NCBI GenBank assembly: GCA_900768875.1
Contig: CAAGEP010000016.1
Span: forward strand, 62,001 to 126,000
DNA from: Alphaproteobacteria bacterium
GTDB lineage: Bacteria; Pseudomonadota; Alphaproteobacteria; CAAGCB01; CAG-977
Length of the DNA: 64,000 nt
Reading direction: 5' to 3'
Below, piece by piece: positions 43,090 through 52,266 of the stretch (its first letter is position 1; the number at the start of each line of letters is the position of its first letter). Made by a program: the position numbers and the translations under genes. The notes under the pieces are model-generated. The model was given only the letters and a program-made list of their open reading frames with translations, did no database searches and was not told the DNA's origin.

Positions 43090-44180
43090 TCGGTCATATA
43101 GGCGCGCAACAGCTTCAACAGCAGTTCCATGTCCTCGTCCGTGCCGATGGTGATTCGCAAAGCGTCGGGCAAGCCGTAAGACGCGACTTTGCGCACGATA
43201 ACGCCGTTTTCCTGCAGGTATTTGTCCGCGTTTTCCGCCGTTTTGCCCGTGTGCGGAAAATGCACCAGAACAAAGTTCGCAACCGACGGAGTCATCGTCA
43301 AGCCCAGCTTTTCAAACTCTTGCGGCAGACGCGCCAGCCATTTCGCGTTGTGGTCAAAGCATTTTTTGACGAACGCCGTGTCTTTGACCGCCGCAACGCC
43401 CGCGATTTGGGCGGCTTTGTTCACATTGAACGGCCCGCGCACTCGGTTCAAAACATCGGTGATTTCCTGTGACGCGTACGACCAGCCCAAACGGATGCCG
43501 CCCAGCGCGTAAATCTTGGAAAACGTGCGCAACATCACGACATTAGGAAATTCGTCGACCAAGTCTTGCCCCGCCGTGTAATCTTCGCGCCCCACGAATT
43601 CGGCATAAGCCGAATCCAGAACAATCATCACGCTTGACGGCACGCCGCGGCACAGCTTGCGCATTTCCGTGCGCGTCAAGTATGTTCCCGTCGGATTGCC
43701 GGGGTTGGCGACAAACACGATTTTCGTTTCGGGCGTAACCGCTTTAATCACCGCGTCAACATCGACTTTGAAATCTTTTTCGGGAACGGTAATCGCGTCC
43801 GCTCCGCATCCGACGGCGTACAAGCGGTACATCAAAAACGCGTACTGCGTGATGACGATTTTGTCGCCCGCATTCAAATACGCATGGCACAGCAAACCGA
43901 TAAGCTCGTCCGAACCCGAACCGCACACAATCCTCGCCGCGTCCAAACCGTGCGCCGCGCCAATCGCTTGGCGCAATTCGACACTACCCCCGTCGGGATA
44001 GCGGAACAAAGATTCCGCCCCGTCGCAAACAGCCTTGACAACCGTCGGATTCGTGCCGAAAGCACCTTCGTTTGACGACAATTTAACGACTTTCGCCTTG
44101 CCTTTGACAGTCGACGCGCCGCCGACATAAGGGGCTAAAGTCATAATGCTGTGATGAGCGGGTACGGGTAACTTTGACAT
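43086..44180 (-). CDS. hisC: Histidinol-phosphate aminotransferase family (HisC-like)
   Basis: PLP enzyme of 364 residues, fold type I. The PLP-binding Lys is in RTFSKIYALGGIRLGW, with SNEGAFGTNP near the start and NPGNPTGTYL. I use the ATG at 44180, eight bases after AAAGGA, not the one nine bases earlier. It sits 12 bases downstream of a chorismate mutase gene; in alphaproteobacteria this pairing often marks a HisC2 acting on phenylpyruvate/prephenate in Phe/Tyr synthesis, so it may serve both pathways. Overlaps kamA at its 3' end by four bases. Confidence 0.9.
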   Translation of the reverse strand: MSKLPVPAHHSIMTLAPYVGGASTVKGKAKVVKLSSNEGAFGTNPTVVKAVCDGAESLFRYPDGGSVELRQAIGAAHGLDAARIVCGSGSDELIGLLCHAYLNAGDKIVITQYAFLMYRLYAVGCGADAITVPEKDFKVDVDAVIKAVTPETKIVFVANPGNPTGTYLTRTEMRKLCRGVPSSVMIVLDSAYAEFVGREDYTAGQDLVDEFPNVVMLRTFSKIYALGGIRLGWSYASQEITDVLNRVRGPFNVNKAAQIAGVAAVKDTAFVKKCFDHNAKWLARLPQEFEKLGLTMTPSVANFVLVHFPHTGKTAENADKYLQENGVIVRKVASYGLPDALRITIGTDEDMELLLKLLRAYMTD

Positions 44181-44192
44181 CTTTTTCATCCT

Positions 44193-45023
44193 TTACACAA
44201 ACGGAGTCGGAAAACCGCCGATAACACGCGTCATCGTGATTTTTCCGTCCTCTTTTTCAACAACGGCGGTCAAGCGGGCATCGTCGGATTCCATAAAGCC
44301 ATCGACTTCAAACAAATAGGCTTTGCGGGTCATGTCGGGAGCAAACGAATCGTAAATCGCGTTGGTGGCGATACCGCCCGCTTTCAACACCAGATCCAGC
44401 GTGCCGAGGCTGATGCTGCCGTCCGTTTCGACAACCAGCAAAGTGCGATCGTCCCCCGACGATTCAAACGGCACTTTGCCCAAAGCGAACACCACGCGTC
44501 CGTCGTCCGCCGATCCCGTTACCGGCAGCTTGGCAAAAACGGCGACGGCGCGGCGGCGTTCCTGCGCCAAAGCGTACCACCAGCAGCTTTGATCGTCCTG
44601 TAGGGATAAAACGGCCAAATCAGCCTCGCCCTGCGTCAACTCCTTCAGCACCAGATTGACGGACCGGCATGGCAACAAAGCCGTGAACGACCCGAAATAA
44701 TCGCGTGTCAGCTCTAAATTCCCCATGCCGCGTTCGGGCATAAAAACCGCCACCGTCATCGGTACCTGCAAGTTCGTGCACGCGCTTATCAGTTCGCGCC
44801 ACAAACGGATGATGACGGCTTTGCTTAATTTCCCTTTGTGGTTTCCAAGCAGTCTGCGCAGGATTTGGGTTTCGCGCACGGGACGAAAGACTTGTTTTTC
44901 GCCCGACTCCGCTTTGACCCGACCGACGCGTTCCGCCAATTCGGCGCGGCGCATAATCAAAGCGTGCAAAGCGTCATCCGTTTCATCGATTTCCCGCCGC
45001 AAATCCTGCAAAGCTTCCGTCAT
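44193..45023 (-). CDS. Chorismate mutase with a degenerate prephenate-dehydratase-like C-terminus
   Basis: Protein of 276 residues. Residues 1-90 are an AroQ-type chorismate mutase (LRREIDETDDALHALIMRRAELAERVGRVK). The remaining 185 residues have a periplasmic-binding-like alternation of strands and helices as in prephenate dehydratase, but I see no catalytic Thr-Arg-Phe motif, so dehydratase activity is doubtful. Similar two-part proteins precede hisC in alphaproteobacterial aromatic amino-acid loci. The cyclohexadienyl dehydrogenase (tyrC) often found next is absent. Confidence 0.82.
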   Translation of the reverse strand: MTEALQDLRREIDETDDALHALIMRRAELAERVGRVKAESGEKQVFRPVRETQILRRLLGNHKGKLSKAVIIRLWRELISACTNLQVPMTVAVFMPERGMGNLELTRDYFGSFTALLPCRSVNLVLKELTQGEADLAVLSLQDDQSCWWYALAQERRRAVAVFAKLPVTGSADDGRVVFALGKVPFESSGDDRTLLVVETDGSISLGTLDLVLKAGGIATNAIYDSFAPDMTRKAYLFEVDGFMESDDARLTAVVEKEDGKITMTRVIGGFPTPFV

Positions 45024-45092
45024 TTAAAATAACCCTTTATTTTTTATAAAACCGTTTGTATCCTCTTTTAACACTTTCAAAGGTAAAAAAGA

Positions 45093-45428
45093 ATGCAGAA
45101 AATCGATTCCGATGCTTTTTTAAGCCTGGTGCGCTACAACGACGCGGGATTGGTTCCCGTCATCGCTCAGCAATTCGACACGCGCGAAGTGCTGATGATG
45201 GCGTGGATGAACGAAACCGCGCTGAAAGAAACGATTTGCACAAAACAAATGTGCTATTTTTCAAGATCGCGTCAAACCTTGTGGCGCAAAGGCGAAACGT
45301 CGGGACACGTCCAAGCGTTGAAAGAATTGCGGATTGACTGCGACGGCGATACTCTGCTGGCATTGATTGACCAAACGGGCGCGGCGTGCCACACGGGCAA
45401 CCACTCTTGCTTTTACCGCGGACTTTAA
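45093..45428 (+). CDS. hisI: Phosphoribosyl-AMP cyclohydrolase
   Basis: Histidine-pathway enzyme of 111 residues hydrolysing PR-AMP. DTREVLMMAWMNETAL, TSGHVQALKEL and the metal Cys residues in IDCDGD and CHTGNHSCF are all present. It is the mono-functional form, without the HisE domain. AAAGGT lies before the ATG. The ankyrin gene follows after 15 bases. Confidence 0.95.
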   Translation: MQKIDSDAFLSLVRYNDAGLVPVIAQQFDTREVLMMAWMNETALKETICTKQMCYFSRSRQTLWRKGETSGHVQALKELRIDCDGDTLLALIDQTGAACHTGNHSCFYRGL

Positions 45429-45443
45429 CGGAAAGGAACGGCT

Positions 45444-46643
45444 ATGACGGATGTTTTGGAAGCGGCGCAAACAGGCGACGCAAACGAAATCAAAACGGCT
45501 TTGGCAGAAGGCGGCAATCCGAACGTCTGCGACAAATTGGGAACGACGCCGTTGATGCTGGCCGCAATCCTTGACGCGGATTTGTCAGCATCCGCCGCCT
45601 TGATTCAAGCAGGGGCAAAAGTCGACACCGCCCAAAACGACGGCATGACCGCGCTGTTTTTTGCCGCCGCCAAAGCTCGAAGCACCGCTCTTGTCAACTT
45701 GCTGTTGTCCCAAGGGGCGAATATCAACGCGCGCGATAAAAGGGGAATCTCGCCTTTGATGTTTGCCGCATCCCTGAATCCCGAACCTGCGATTATCGAA
45801 ATGCTGTTGGACGCGGGTGCCGATTTGAACGCGCGCGACAAGGACGGCCTGTCCGCACTGTTATGGGCAACGAAAAGCAACCCGAATCCCGCCGTTGCGG
45901 CTTTGCTGATTAACAGCGGAGCGGACATTCGTCAGCGCGAGGACAAATTCGGCGCAACGCCTCTGATGACAGCGGCAAAAGAAAACAGAAATCCGCAAAT
46001 GATTGCCGTTCTGCTGACCATGGGGGCAAAAGTCAACCGCGCAACGGTCAACGGCTTTACGCCTTTGATGCTGGCGGCGGGAAAAAATCGGAATCCCGCG
46101 GTGACGGAAGCCCTTTTAACGGGCGGCGCGGATGTTTCGATGAAAACGCTGGACGGACGGACGGCTTTGATGTTTGCCGCCCAAAGCGCGCAGGATGCCG
46201 CCGTTATCGACGCTTTGCTGAAATACGGCGCGGATGTGAACGCCGCAGACAAGCACGGAGCAACGCCTTTGATGCTGGCAGTCGTCGAAAACATCAACGC
46301 CCTTGTAACGGAATCCCTGCTGAAAGGCGGGGCAAGCCTTGCCGTTTCGGACAAAGTGCTGAATGCGTCGCCCGCCATGTGGGCGGCTGCAAAAAATCCC
46401 AATCCGCAGGTGCTGGAAGCGTTGTTCAAATACGGCGCAAACCCGTTTGAAACCATGGCAGACGGCAAAACTTTGCTGATTGCCGCCGCGTCAAGCAACG
46501 ACAACCCCGCGGTTGCGGGCTTTTTGCTGGAACAGGGGCTTGACCCGAAACAAGCCGACAAATACAACGCCACCGCCTCGGATTACGCCCGCAACAACCC
46601 TGCTTTGTTCAACACGGATGTTTATTGGCGGCTGTTGGGCTGA
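45444..46643 (+). CDS. Ankyrin-repeat protein
   Basis: Protein of 399 residues made of about eleven ankyrin repeats of 34-35 residues (consensus GATPLMxAAxxNxNPAVxxLLxxGADVN), slightly longer than the usual 33 because of an N-P insertion between the two helices. It has no signal peptide, membrane helix or catalytic domain, so it is a cytosolic protein-binding solenoid or a signal-independent effector. AAAGGA precedes the ATG. Ankyrin proteins are frequent in host-associated alphaproteobacteria; a host target is speculation. Confidence 0.93.
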   Translation: MTDVLEAAQTGDANEIKTALAEGGNPNVCDKLGTTPLMLAAILDADLSASAALIQAGAKVDTAQNDGMTALFFAAAKARSTALVNLLLSQGANINARDKRGISPLMFAASLNPEPAIIEMLLDAGADLNARDKDGLSALLWATKSNPNPAVAALLINSGADIRQREDKFGATPLMTAAKENRNPQMIAVLLTMGAKVNRATVNGFTPLMLAAGKNRNPAVTEALLTGGADVSMKTLDGRTALMFAAQSAQDAAVIDALLKYGADVNAADKHGATPLMLAVVENINALVTESLLKGGASLAVSDKVLNASPAMWAAAKNPNPQVLEALFKYGANPFETMADGKTLLIAAASSNDNPAVAGFLLEQGLDPKQADKYNATASDYARNNPALFNTDVYWRLLG

Positions 46644-47770
46644 ATGAATTTTGCCAGATTATAGGGATACAGCGTTGGACAGTTTCCGTCGTTTTTCCCC
46701 GCTTTGAACGCTTCGATACAAGCAACACCCTGCAAACGGTCGGCTCTGATATTATAAAAGCCTTTTGTGCTGAAATGCGCGCTGTAGCCCACAACGACAA
46801 TCGCAACGGCCGTCAAAAACGCTTTTTTCATCGGATACAGCAACATCAACAGGGCGGGGATGCAAAACATGACGCTTTCGGCGTGGCGGTGCATCAGCGG
46901 ATCGCCGAAACGGTTGCGAGCTATTCCCGCCGCGGCCAACAAAGAACCGAACACGACAGCGTACAGCGCCATCCTGTTTTTATCGTCCGCATCCGCTTCT
47001 TTGCAAAACATAAAAATCAGCGGCAAAAACAGCAGAGCGAACAAAAACACGTGCAGAACCGAAAAACGGTCGAAGCCCGTAAAATAAGCGGAAAAAACAT
47101 TTATCCAGTAATACCCGTACCGCACCGAAAAAATTTCCGTTTTCGCCGGTGCCGCATCCGGGGAATACCCCATGAAAAAAATCGCAAGAATCCCCGCAAA
47201 TCCCGCCAACGCGGCTTTTTTCGGCATATCGCCGGCCACCAGAACCGCAATCATCACGCCGACGGCAAACACGATATTCATCGCCAGACAGGACAACAGC
47301 AAAAACAGCAGGCACAGTAAACGGTTTAAAACCGTTTCCTTCCGCAAAAAAGCGAATTCAACCGCCAGCAGTGAAAATAAAATCATCAAATGAAACTGCG
47401 ACGTGAATCCCCACAGCAGATTGACGGCGTTCATGTCGGAAAACAGCGGAATAAATAACAGGGGTAAAAACCATTTGTCCCCCGCGGCTTTGCGCAGCAC
47501 GCGCCATAACTGGAAAACCGTCAGCACATACAAAACGTACGACGTATAAATCCATGTCAAAGGCGTTCCGACAGTCATCAAAAGCTTGGTGAACACAATC
47601 CGGTGTTCGTTGTAAGTCTGCCAGTAAAATCCCGCCGCAGCCCCCCGTTTTAAAGCGGCAAAAACAGGCACTTCGTCCCAATAAGCGACATTGACGGCGC
47701 AATCAAACACGGCGATTGAGCACCACACAAACGCCGCCGCCAATATCCCCCAAGCACAACACTTTTTCAT
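46622..47770 (-). CDS. Polytopic membrane protein, GT-C-like
   Basis: Protein of 382 residues with about nine membrane helices. The first outer loop has AYWDEVPVF and YNEHRIVFTKL, with acidic residues positioned as in GT-C glycosyltransferases; the C-terminus is a short soluble tail. Third such protein in the window, not closely similar to the other two. AAAGGA precedes the ATG. Overlaps the ankyrin gene by 22 bases tail-to-tail. Confidence 0.65.
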   Translation of the reverse strand: MKKCCAWGILAAAFVWCSIAVFDCAVNVAYWDEVPVFAALKRGAAAGFYWQTYNEHRIVFTKLLMTVGTPLTWIYTSYVLYVLTVFQLWRVLRKAAGDKWFLPLLFIPLFSDMNAVNLLWGFTSQFHLMILFSLLAVEFAFLRKETVLNRLLCLLFLLLSCLAMNIVFAVGVMIAVLVAGDMPKKAALAGFAGILAIFFMGYSPDAAPAKTEIFSVRYGYYWINVFSAYFTGFDRFSVLHVFLFALLFLPLIFMFCKEADADDKNRMALYAVVFGSLLAAAGIARNRFGDPLMHRHAESVMFCIPALLMLLYPMKKAFLTAVAIVVVGYSAHFSTKGFYNIRADRLQGVACIEAFKAGKNDGNCPTLYPYNLAKFIQPNSRQ

Positions 47771-47912
47771 TTTCGATCCTTTGCGTGTTACTTTACCCTA
47801 AAAATATTCCGTCAAAAACGAAAAAACTTCATCTTCGTTTGTTTTTTTATCTTTTCGTAAGATTTCGCTGATACTGTGAAGTAAATCCATAAACTATTGC
47901 GGAGCCTTCAAG

Positions 47913-48755
47913 GTGTCAAAATCATCGGGTTTAATCAAAAAAAGCATTCTGACGGCGGTTATTGCGGGCGTCACGGCGTCATGCGGTTCGTTTGTCGATC
48001 CGTTTGAACAAAAAACGATTATCACGCCGAAAGCTCCGTCTTCCGTCATTATTTGCCGTTCCGCGCAATGCGCCCCTGCCAGAACGAACATGACGCGCGA
48101 ATTCATGTACAACAGCCTGTACAACCTGTTCGACAACAATCTGGATTCCCAAATTCTGCTGTGCGAAGCCGATCCCGCCACCCACACCTGCTTTGAAAAC
48201 TATCTGCAGTTTCAAATCAAAGCGGGCGTTACTCCCGCCACGGTCGTCATAGACTCGGCGAAACTGTTGGATGTCCGTTTGAATAAAAACGAACAAATTG
48301 TCAACATCGCGCTGGATTACAACATGCACTACAACGCGTTGCGTCCGCAATGCCGCGCGTCCAACAACGCTTTGTTCGTTAAATCGCCCGATTACGTTTT
48401 AATGGAAGACACGGGATACCGCTGCAAATTCACAACCGTTTCAACCTCTTTGCTGTCCACCGTTTTCGCCATTGACTACATCAACATGGATTACGGCGAA
48501 ATCGGCGCCAGCTATTCCATCGGCGTTTCCGGTTCCGCATACGGCGGCGGCACGGGATATGTGATGATGCGTTTCCAGAAAAACGCCCTGCCCTCAAATC
48601 CCAAAAAGTTCGTTCTGCCCAAACCCGAACCGATAGAACCCGCCATGCCCGTCGAAATGCAGGGAAACACCCGTCAAGAGTACGGGGTCAAAACGGACAG
48701 CGGCAAAAAATTGTCGCCGGGGCAGTACAAAGTCAGCCCGATTCCTTTGAAATAA
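47913..48755 (+). CDS. Exported protein of unknown function, possible lipoprotein
   Basis: Protein of 280 residues starting at a GTG with GGAG eight bases upstream. The N-terminus KKSILTAVIAGVTASCG is a signal sequence; TASC is an imperfect lipobox, so lipidation at Cys24 is possible. Four or more further Cys residues (ICRSAQC, LLCEADPATHTC) suggest disulphides. A Ser/Gly/Tyr-rich segment (SYSIGVSGSAYGGGTGYV) precedes a Pro-rich tail. Not recognised. Followed by a strong terminator. Confidence 0.7.
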   Translation: MSKSSGLIKKSILTAVIAGVTASCGSFVDPFEQKTIITPKAPSSVIICRSAQCAPARTNMTREFMYNSLYNLFDNNLDSQILLCEADPATHTCFENYLQFQIKAGVTPATVVIDSAKLLDVRLNKNEQIVNIALDYNMHYNALRPQCRASNNALFVKSPDYVLMEDTGYRCKFTTVSTSLLSTVFAIDYINMDYGEIGASYSIGVSGSAYGGGTGYVMMRFQKNALPSNPKKFVLPKPEPIEPAMPVEMQGNTRQEYGVKTDSGKKLSPGQYKVSPIPLK

Positions 48756-48756
48756 A

Positions 48757-48782
48757 AAAAAGCCCTCGTCAGAGGGCTTTTT
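48757..48782. terminator. Bidirectional terminator
   Basis: Eleven-bp stem AAAAAGCCCTC/GAGGGCTTTTT with a four-base loop between convergent genes (exported protein and pepF-like). Confidence 0.9.
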
Positions 48783-48788
48783 CAATAT

Positions 48789-50660
48789 TCAGCGCTGTTT
48801 GTTCCGCACGGCCGCTTTGACAACGGCGGGATTGGCTTTCGCCTGCCCCTGCGTTTGCCCTTTGGCTTTGTTTTTGTTCATCCCCAGCTCGTCGGTCAGC
48901 ACTTCCAGTTCGTCGACAAAGCCCTTGATGACGTTCAAGCCTTTCTTCCAGAAATCGGATTTGGAAGCGTCCAATCCGAACGGCTTGAGCATGGACTTAT
49001 GGCGTTCCGATCCGCCTTTTCCCAGCATTTCCATATACTTGTTCGGGAAATCCTTGACTTTGCCCTCTTCGTACACATTGTACAGGGAATTGACCAGGCA
49101 ATCGCCGAACGCGTAGCCGTACACATAAAACGGCGTGTGAACCATGTGCGGAATCGTCGCCCACGCCGAACTGGAGCGATCGTCGTTTTTCACGGCAGGT
49201 CCCAAAGCTTCGGTCTGCGTTTTCGTCCATATCGCGTTGAGCTTGTCGGGCGACAGTTCGCCTTCCTTGCGGCGGGTGGAGTGAACGTCAGTTTCAAAGC
49301 GGTGGAAAGCGATTTGACGCACGGTCGTGTTCAGCATGGAACCCGTTTTTTCCGCCAGCATCGCAAAGCGCTGTTTGGGATCTTTTTCGTGCTTCAGCAT
49401 ATATTTGAACGTCATCATTTCGCCGAAAATGGACGCCGTTTCAGCCAGCGTAATCGGCGTTTCGGACTTCAAAAGCCCCTGTTTGCGCGCCAAATACTGG
49501 TGGACGCCGTGTCCCAATTCGTGCGCCAGCGTCATCACGTCGCCCGAACTGCCCATAAAATTCAGCATCAGATACGGATGCGCGGACGGCACGGCGGGAT
49601 GAGCGTACGCCCCGCCTTCTTTGCCTTCTTTGGGAGCGACGTCAATCCAGTTGTTGTCGAAAAACTTTTTGCCGATAGCCGCCATTTCGGGCGAAAATTC
49701 GTTGTACGCCGCCAAAACGGTGGCTTTGGCTTCGTCCCATGTGTATTTGCGTCCCTCAACCCCCGGAATCGGAGCGTTTCTGTCCCAGTATTCCAGTTTG
49801 TCCACGCCCAGCCAGTCGGCTTTCATTTTATAATAGCGGTGAGAAATGTCCGCATGGCTGTCCACAACGGAATCGACCAAAGCGTCGACGACTTCGTCTT
49901 CGACCTGATTGGCGACGTTGCGTTCGGAAATCGGGCGTTTGTAGCCGCGCCATTCGTCCTCGATTTGCTTGTCTTTCGCCAACGTGTTGGTAATCAAAGC
50001 GAACACGGGCATATTCCGCTTCATCACGCGATCGATTTCCGCACCCGCTTCGTGGCGGGTTTCCATATCGGGCGACGACATCAAAGCGGACGCTTCGGGT
50101 TCGGTCAGCTGTTTGCCGCCGACGTTAAAGCGCAGTCCCGCCATGGTTTCGTCATACAAACGGTTCCACGCGGTCGCGCTGCTCATCGATTTGTCCAACA
50201 GCATTTTTTCCAAGTTTTCGGGCAACTGGTGTTCGCGTCCCGCGCGGACGTTTTCCAGCCACGGCGCATAGTCCCGCACCGTTTCGTCGGACAGTTTGTC
50301 CTTCAGTTCCGAATCGCTGAGCTTGTTGATTTCCAACGTATAGAACAGCATTTTTCCCGCAACGTCGTTTCCTTTTTCCTGCACGTTTTGGTAAAAGCCC
50401 GAAACAACGGGATCGTTCATGTTCGTCGAATGCATCAAATACGCGTAAGTATCCAGCTTTTGCGCCGTTTCGTTCAGTTTTTCGTATTCGACGATGGATT
50501 TTCCGAATTCCGCGGGCGACAATTCGCTCAGCCCGCCTTTGTAACGGGTTTCAAAACGGGTTGCCCCCGCGCTGAGCGCCGCCATATCCTTTTTCAATTC
50601 GGGCGAATCCATGGATTCGTACAAATCGCTCAAGTCCCACTTCGGCATTTCTTCAGTCAT
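48789..50660 (-). CDS. pepF: M3 family oligoendopeptidase (PepF/thimet type)
   Basis: Cytosolic zinc peptidase of 623 residues that degrades small peptides. The zinc motif LAHELGHGVHQYL (HExGH) is near residue 390, with the third ligand Glu in LAETASIFGE. N-terminal helical domain typical of oligoendopeptidase F. AAGGAG precedes the ATG. The C-terminal tail is Lys/Gln/Ala-rich and extends past the catalytic domain. Confidence 0.94.
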   Translation of the reverse strand: MTEEMPKWDLSDLYESMDSPELKKDMAALSAGATRFETRYKGGLSELSPAEFGKSIVEYEKLNETAQKLDTYAYLMHSTNMNDPVVSGFYQNVQEKGNDVAGKMLFYTLEINKLSDSELKDKLSDETVRDYAPWLENVRAGREHQLPENLEKMLLDKSMSSATAWNRLYDETMAGLRFNVGGKQLTEPEASALMSSPDMETRHEAGAEIDRVMKRNMPVFALITNTLAKDKQIEDEWRGYKRPISERNVANQVEDEVVDALVDSVVDSHADISHRYYKMKADWLGVDKLEYWDRNAPIPGVEGRKYTWDEAKATVLAAYNEFSPEMAAIGKKFFDNNWIDVAPKEGKEGGAYAHPAVPSAHPYLMLNFMGSSGDVMTLAHELGHGVHQYLARKQGLLKSETPITLAETASIFGEMMTFKYMLKHEKDPKQRFAMLAEKTGSMLNTTVRQIAFHRFETDVHSTRRKEGELSPDKLNAIWTKTQTEALGPAVKNDDRSSSAWATIPHMVHTPFYVYGYAFGDCLVNSLYNVYEEGKVKDFPNKYMEMLGKGGSERHKSMLKPFGLDASKSDFWKKGLNVIKGFVDELEVLTDELGMNKNKAKGQTQGQAKANPAVVKAAVRNKQR

Positions 50661-50717
50661 CGAACAGCTCCTTTTTCTTCAAAATTTTCTTTATTTTTGT
50701 CCAAAAAATTTTGAATG

Positions 50718-51350
50718 TCAAGCAGAAAGCATTTTATTTACAAAGGCTTGCAATCCGATTTGGCGCAAACGTTTCAACCGTTCCGCCGTTAAAATCGATT
50801 TGACCGCCTCGACACATTCGTCCAGATCTTGATTGATGACGACATAGTCGTATTCCTGCCAATGAGCGGCTTCGGTCGCGGCGGTCGCCATACGTTTTTT
50901 GACGTTTTCGGGGGAATCGTTGCGGTGAATCAAGCGTTGTTCCAGTTCGGGCAGCGACGGCGGCAAAATCGAAACGCTGACCACGTCGTCGCGGGCGGTT
51001 TGCGCCAGCTGGCGCGCGCCCTGCCATTCGATATCGAACAAAACGTCTTTGCCCGCGCCAAGGGCGGCTTGGACGGGTTTCGCGGGCGTGCCGTAGCAGT
51101 TTCCGCAAAATTCGGCGTGCTCCAAAAACTCGCCGTTTTTGACCATTTCGTCGTATTGTTCACGGGTAACAAAGAAATAATCCTTGCCGTCGACTTCACC
51201 TGCGCGCGGGGCGCGGGTCGTTGCGGACACGGACAAAAAGAAATTCGGATCGCTGTCCAAAATACGGTGGGAAATCGCCGTTTTTCCCGTCCCCGACGGC
51301 GACGAAAGCACCAACATCAAGCCGCGTCTTGCAATTCCGTTGTTAATCAT
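50718..51350 (-). CDS. gmk: Guanylate kinase
   Basis: Enzyme of 210 residues making GDP from GMP. P-loop SSPSGTGKTAIS, GMP-binding SVSATTRAPRAGEVDGKDY, and lid IHRNDSPENVKKR. AAAGGAG precedes the ATG at 51350; a longer open frame upstream is just yicC in another frame. 11 bases after yicC. Confidence 0.96.
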   Translation of the reverse strand: MINNGIARRGLMLVLSSPSGTGKTAISHRILDSDPNFFLSVSATTRAPRAGEVDGKDYFFVTREQYDEMVKNGEFLEHAEFCGNCYGTPAKPVQAALGAGKDVLFDIEWQGARQLAQTARDDVVSVSILPPSLPELEQRLIHRNDSPENVKKRMATAATEAAHWQEYDYVVINQDLDECVEAVKSILTAERLKRLRQIGLQAFVNKMLSA

Positions 51351-51361
51351 AGCGTTCTCCT

Positions 51362-52198
51362 TTATTCGATATTTTGGATTTGTTCGCGCAAACGGTCGAT
51401 TTCCGACTTTAATGCCAATCCCGTCCGCGTCAGTTCGATATCCGCGGATTTCGAGCAAAGCGTGTTGGCTTCGCGGTTGAATTCCTGACACAAAAAGTCC
51501 AGCTTGCGCCCGACGGATCCGTCCTGCCCGAACAATTCGCGGGCGGTTTCGACATGGGCTTTCAGCCGATCGAGTTCTTCGCGCACATCGGCGCGCAGCA
51601 TCCACGCCGTCACTTCCTGCAAGAACCGTTCTTCGGGCAGCGGCGCGGCGTCTTTCAACGATTCGTACTGCGCTTTCAGCGTTTGGCGGATTTTTTCGTT
51701 CTGAGCATCGGCGCGCGTTTCCGCCGTTTTCACCAAAGCTTCAATGGAATCGACGATTTCGGACAGACATTTTTTCAGCTTTTCGCCTTCTGCCAAGCGG
51801 GCTTTTTTCAATTCCGCCGCCGCTTGTTTCAACGCCTGTTTCAGCGCGTCTTCCTCCGCCTTGGGCTGTCCCGATTCGACCACGCCTTTGACGGTCATCA
51901 GTGTTGCCAAATCACCGACGTGAAAAGACGGATAGCGTTCGGCTTGGCGCAAAGCCTCGCGGCACAGCGTTTCCAAAAAATCCGAATTGACGCTCAGCGT
52001 TCCCGCCGCGTCGTCCGTATCCAAAGCCACCGTTATCGTGCCGCGCGCAAAATTTTGACGCAACACGGCGCGCACATCGTTGTCCAAGCTGTCAACCGCC
52101 AGTCTGGTGCGCACATCCAGCCCTTTGGCGTTGACGGAGCGCAGAGTCCAAATCCACCGTCCCGCTTTGACGCAGGCAAATCCTGTCATACTTTCCAT
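51362..52198 (-). CDS. yicC: YicC/YloC family endoribonuclease
   Basis: Protein of 278 residues. Start MESMTGFA and end EVDRLREQIQNIE-like (SEIDRLREQIQNIE) are family signatures, with the QEFNREANTLCSK motif before the C-terminus. Members were long unknown and are now described as RNases. Adjacent yicC-gmk is a conserved order. AAAGGA lies upstream. Confidence 0.95.
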   Translation of the reverse strand: MESMTGFACVKAGRWIWTLRSVNAKGLDVRTRLAVDSLDNDVRAVLRQNFARGTITVALDTDDAAGTLSVNSDFLETLCREALRQAERYPSFHVGDLATLMTVKGVVESGQPKAEEDALKQALKQAAAELKKARLAEGEKLKKCLSEIVDSIEALVKTAETRADAQNEKIRQTLKAQYESLKDAAPLPEERFLQEVTAWMLRADVREELDRLKAHVETARELFGQDGSVGRKLDFLCQEFNREANTLCSKSADIELTRTGLALKSEIDRLREQIQNIE

Positions 52199-52266
52199 TT
52201 TTTAAAGTTCCTTTAAACCGTTTGCTTTAAGTTATAGCCAAATAAGCTTGATAAGGGAAAGCAAAA

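Noticed and set aside
48855..50714. 619-codon frame antisense to the M3 peptidase
   Set aside because: Shadow of a gene with an intact zinc site.
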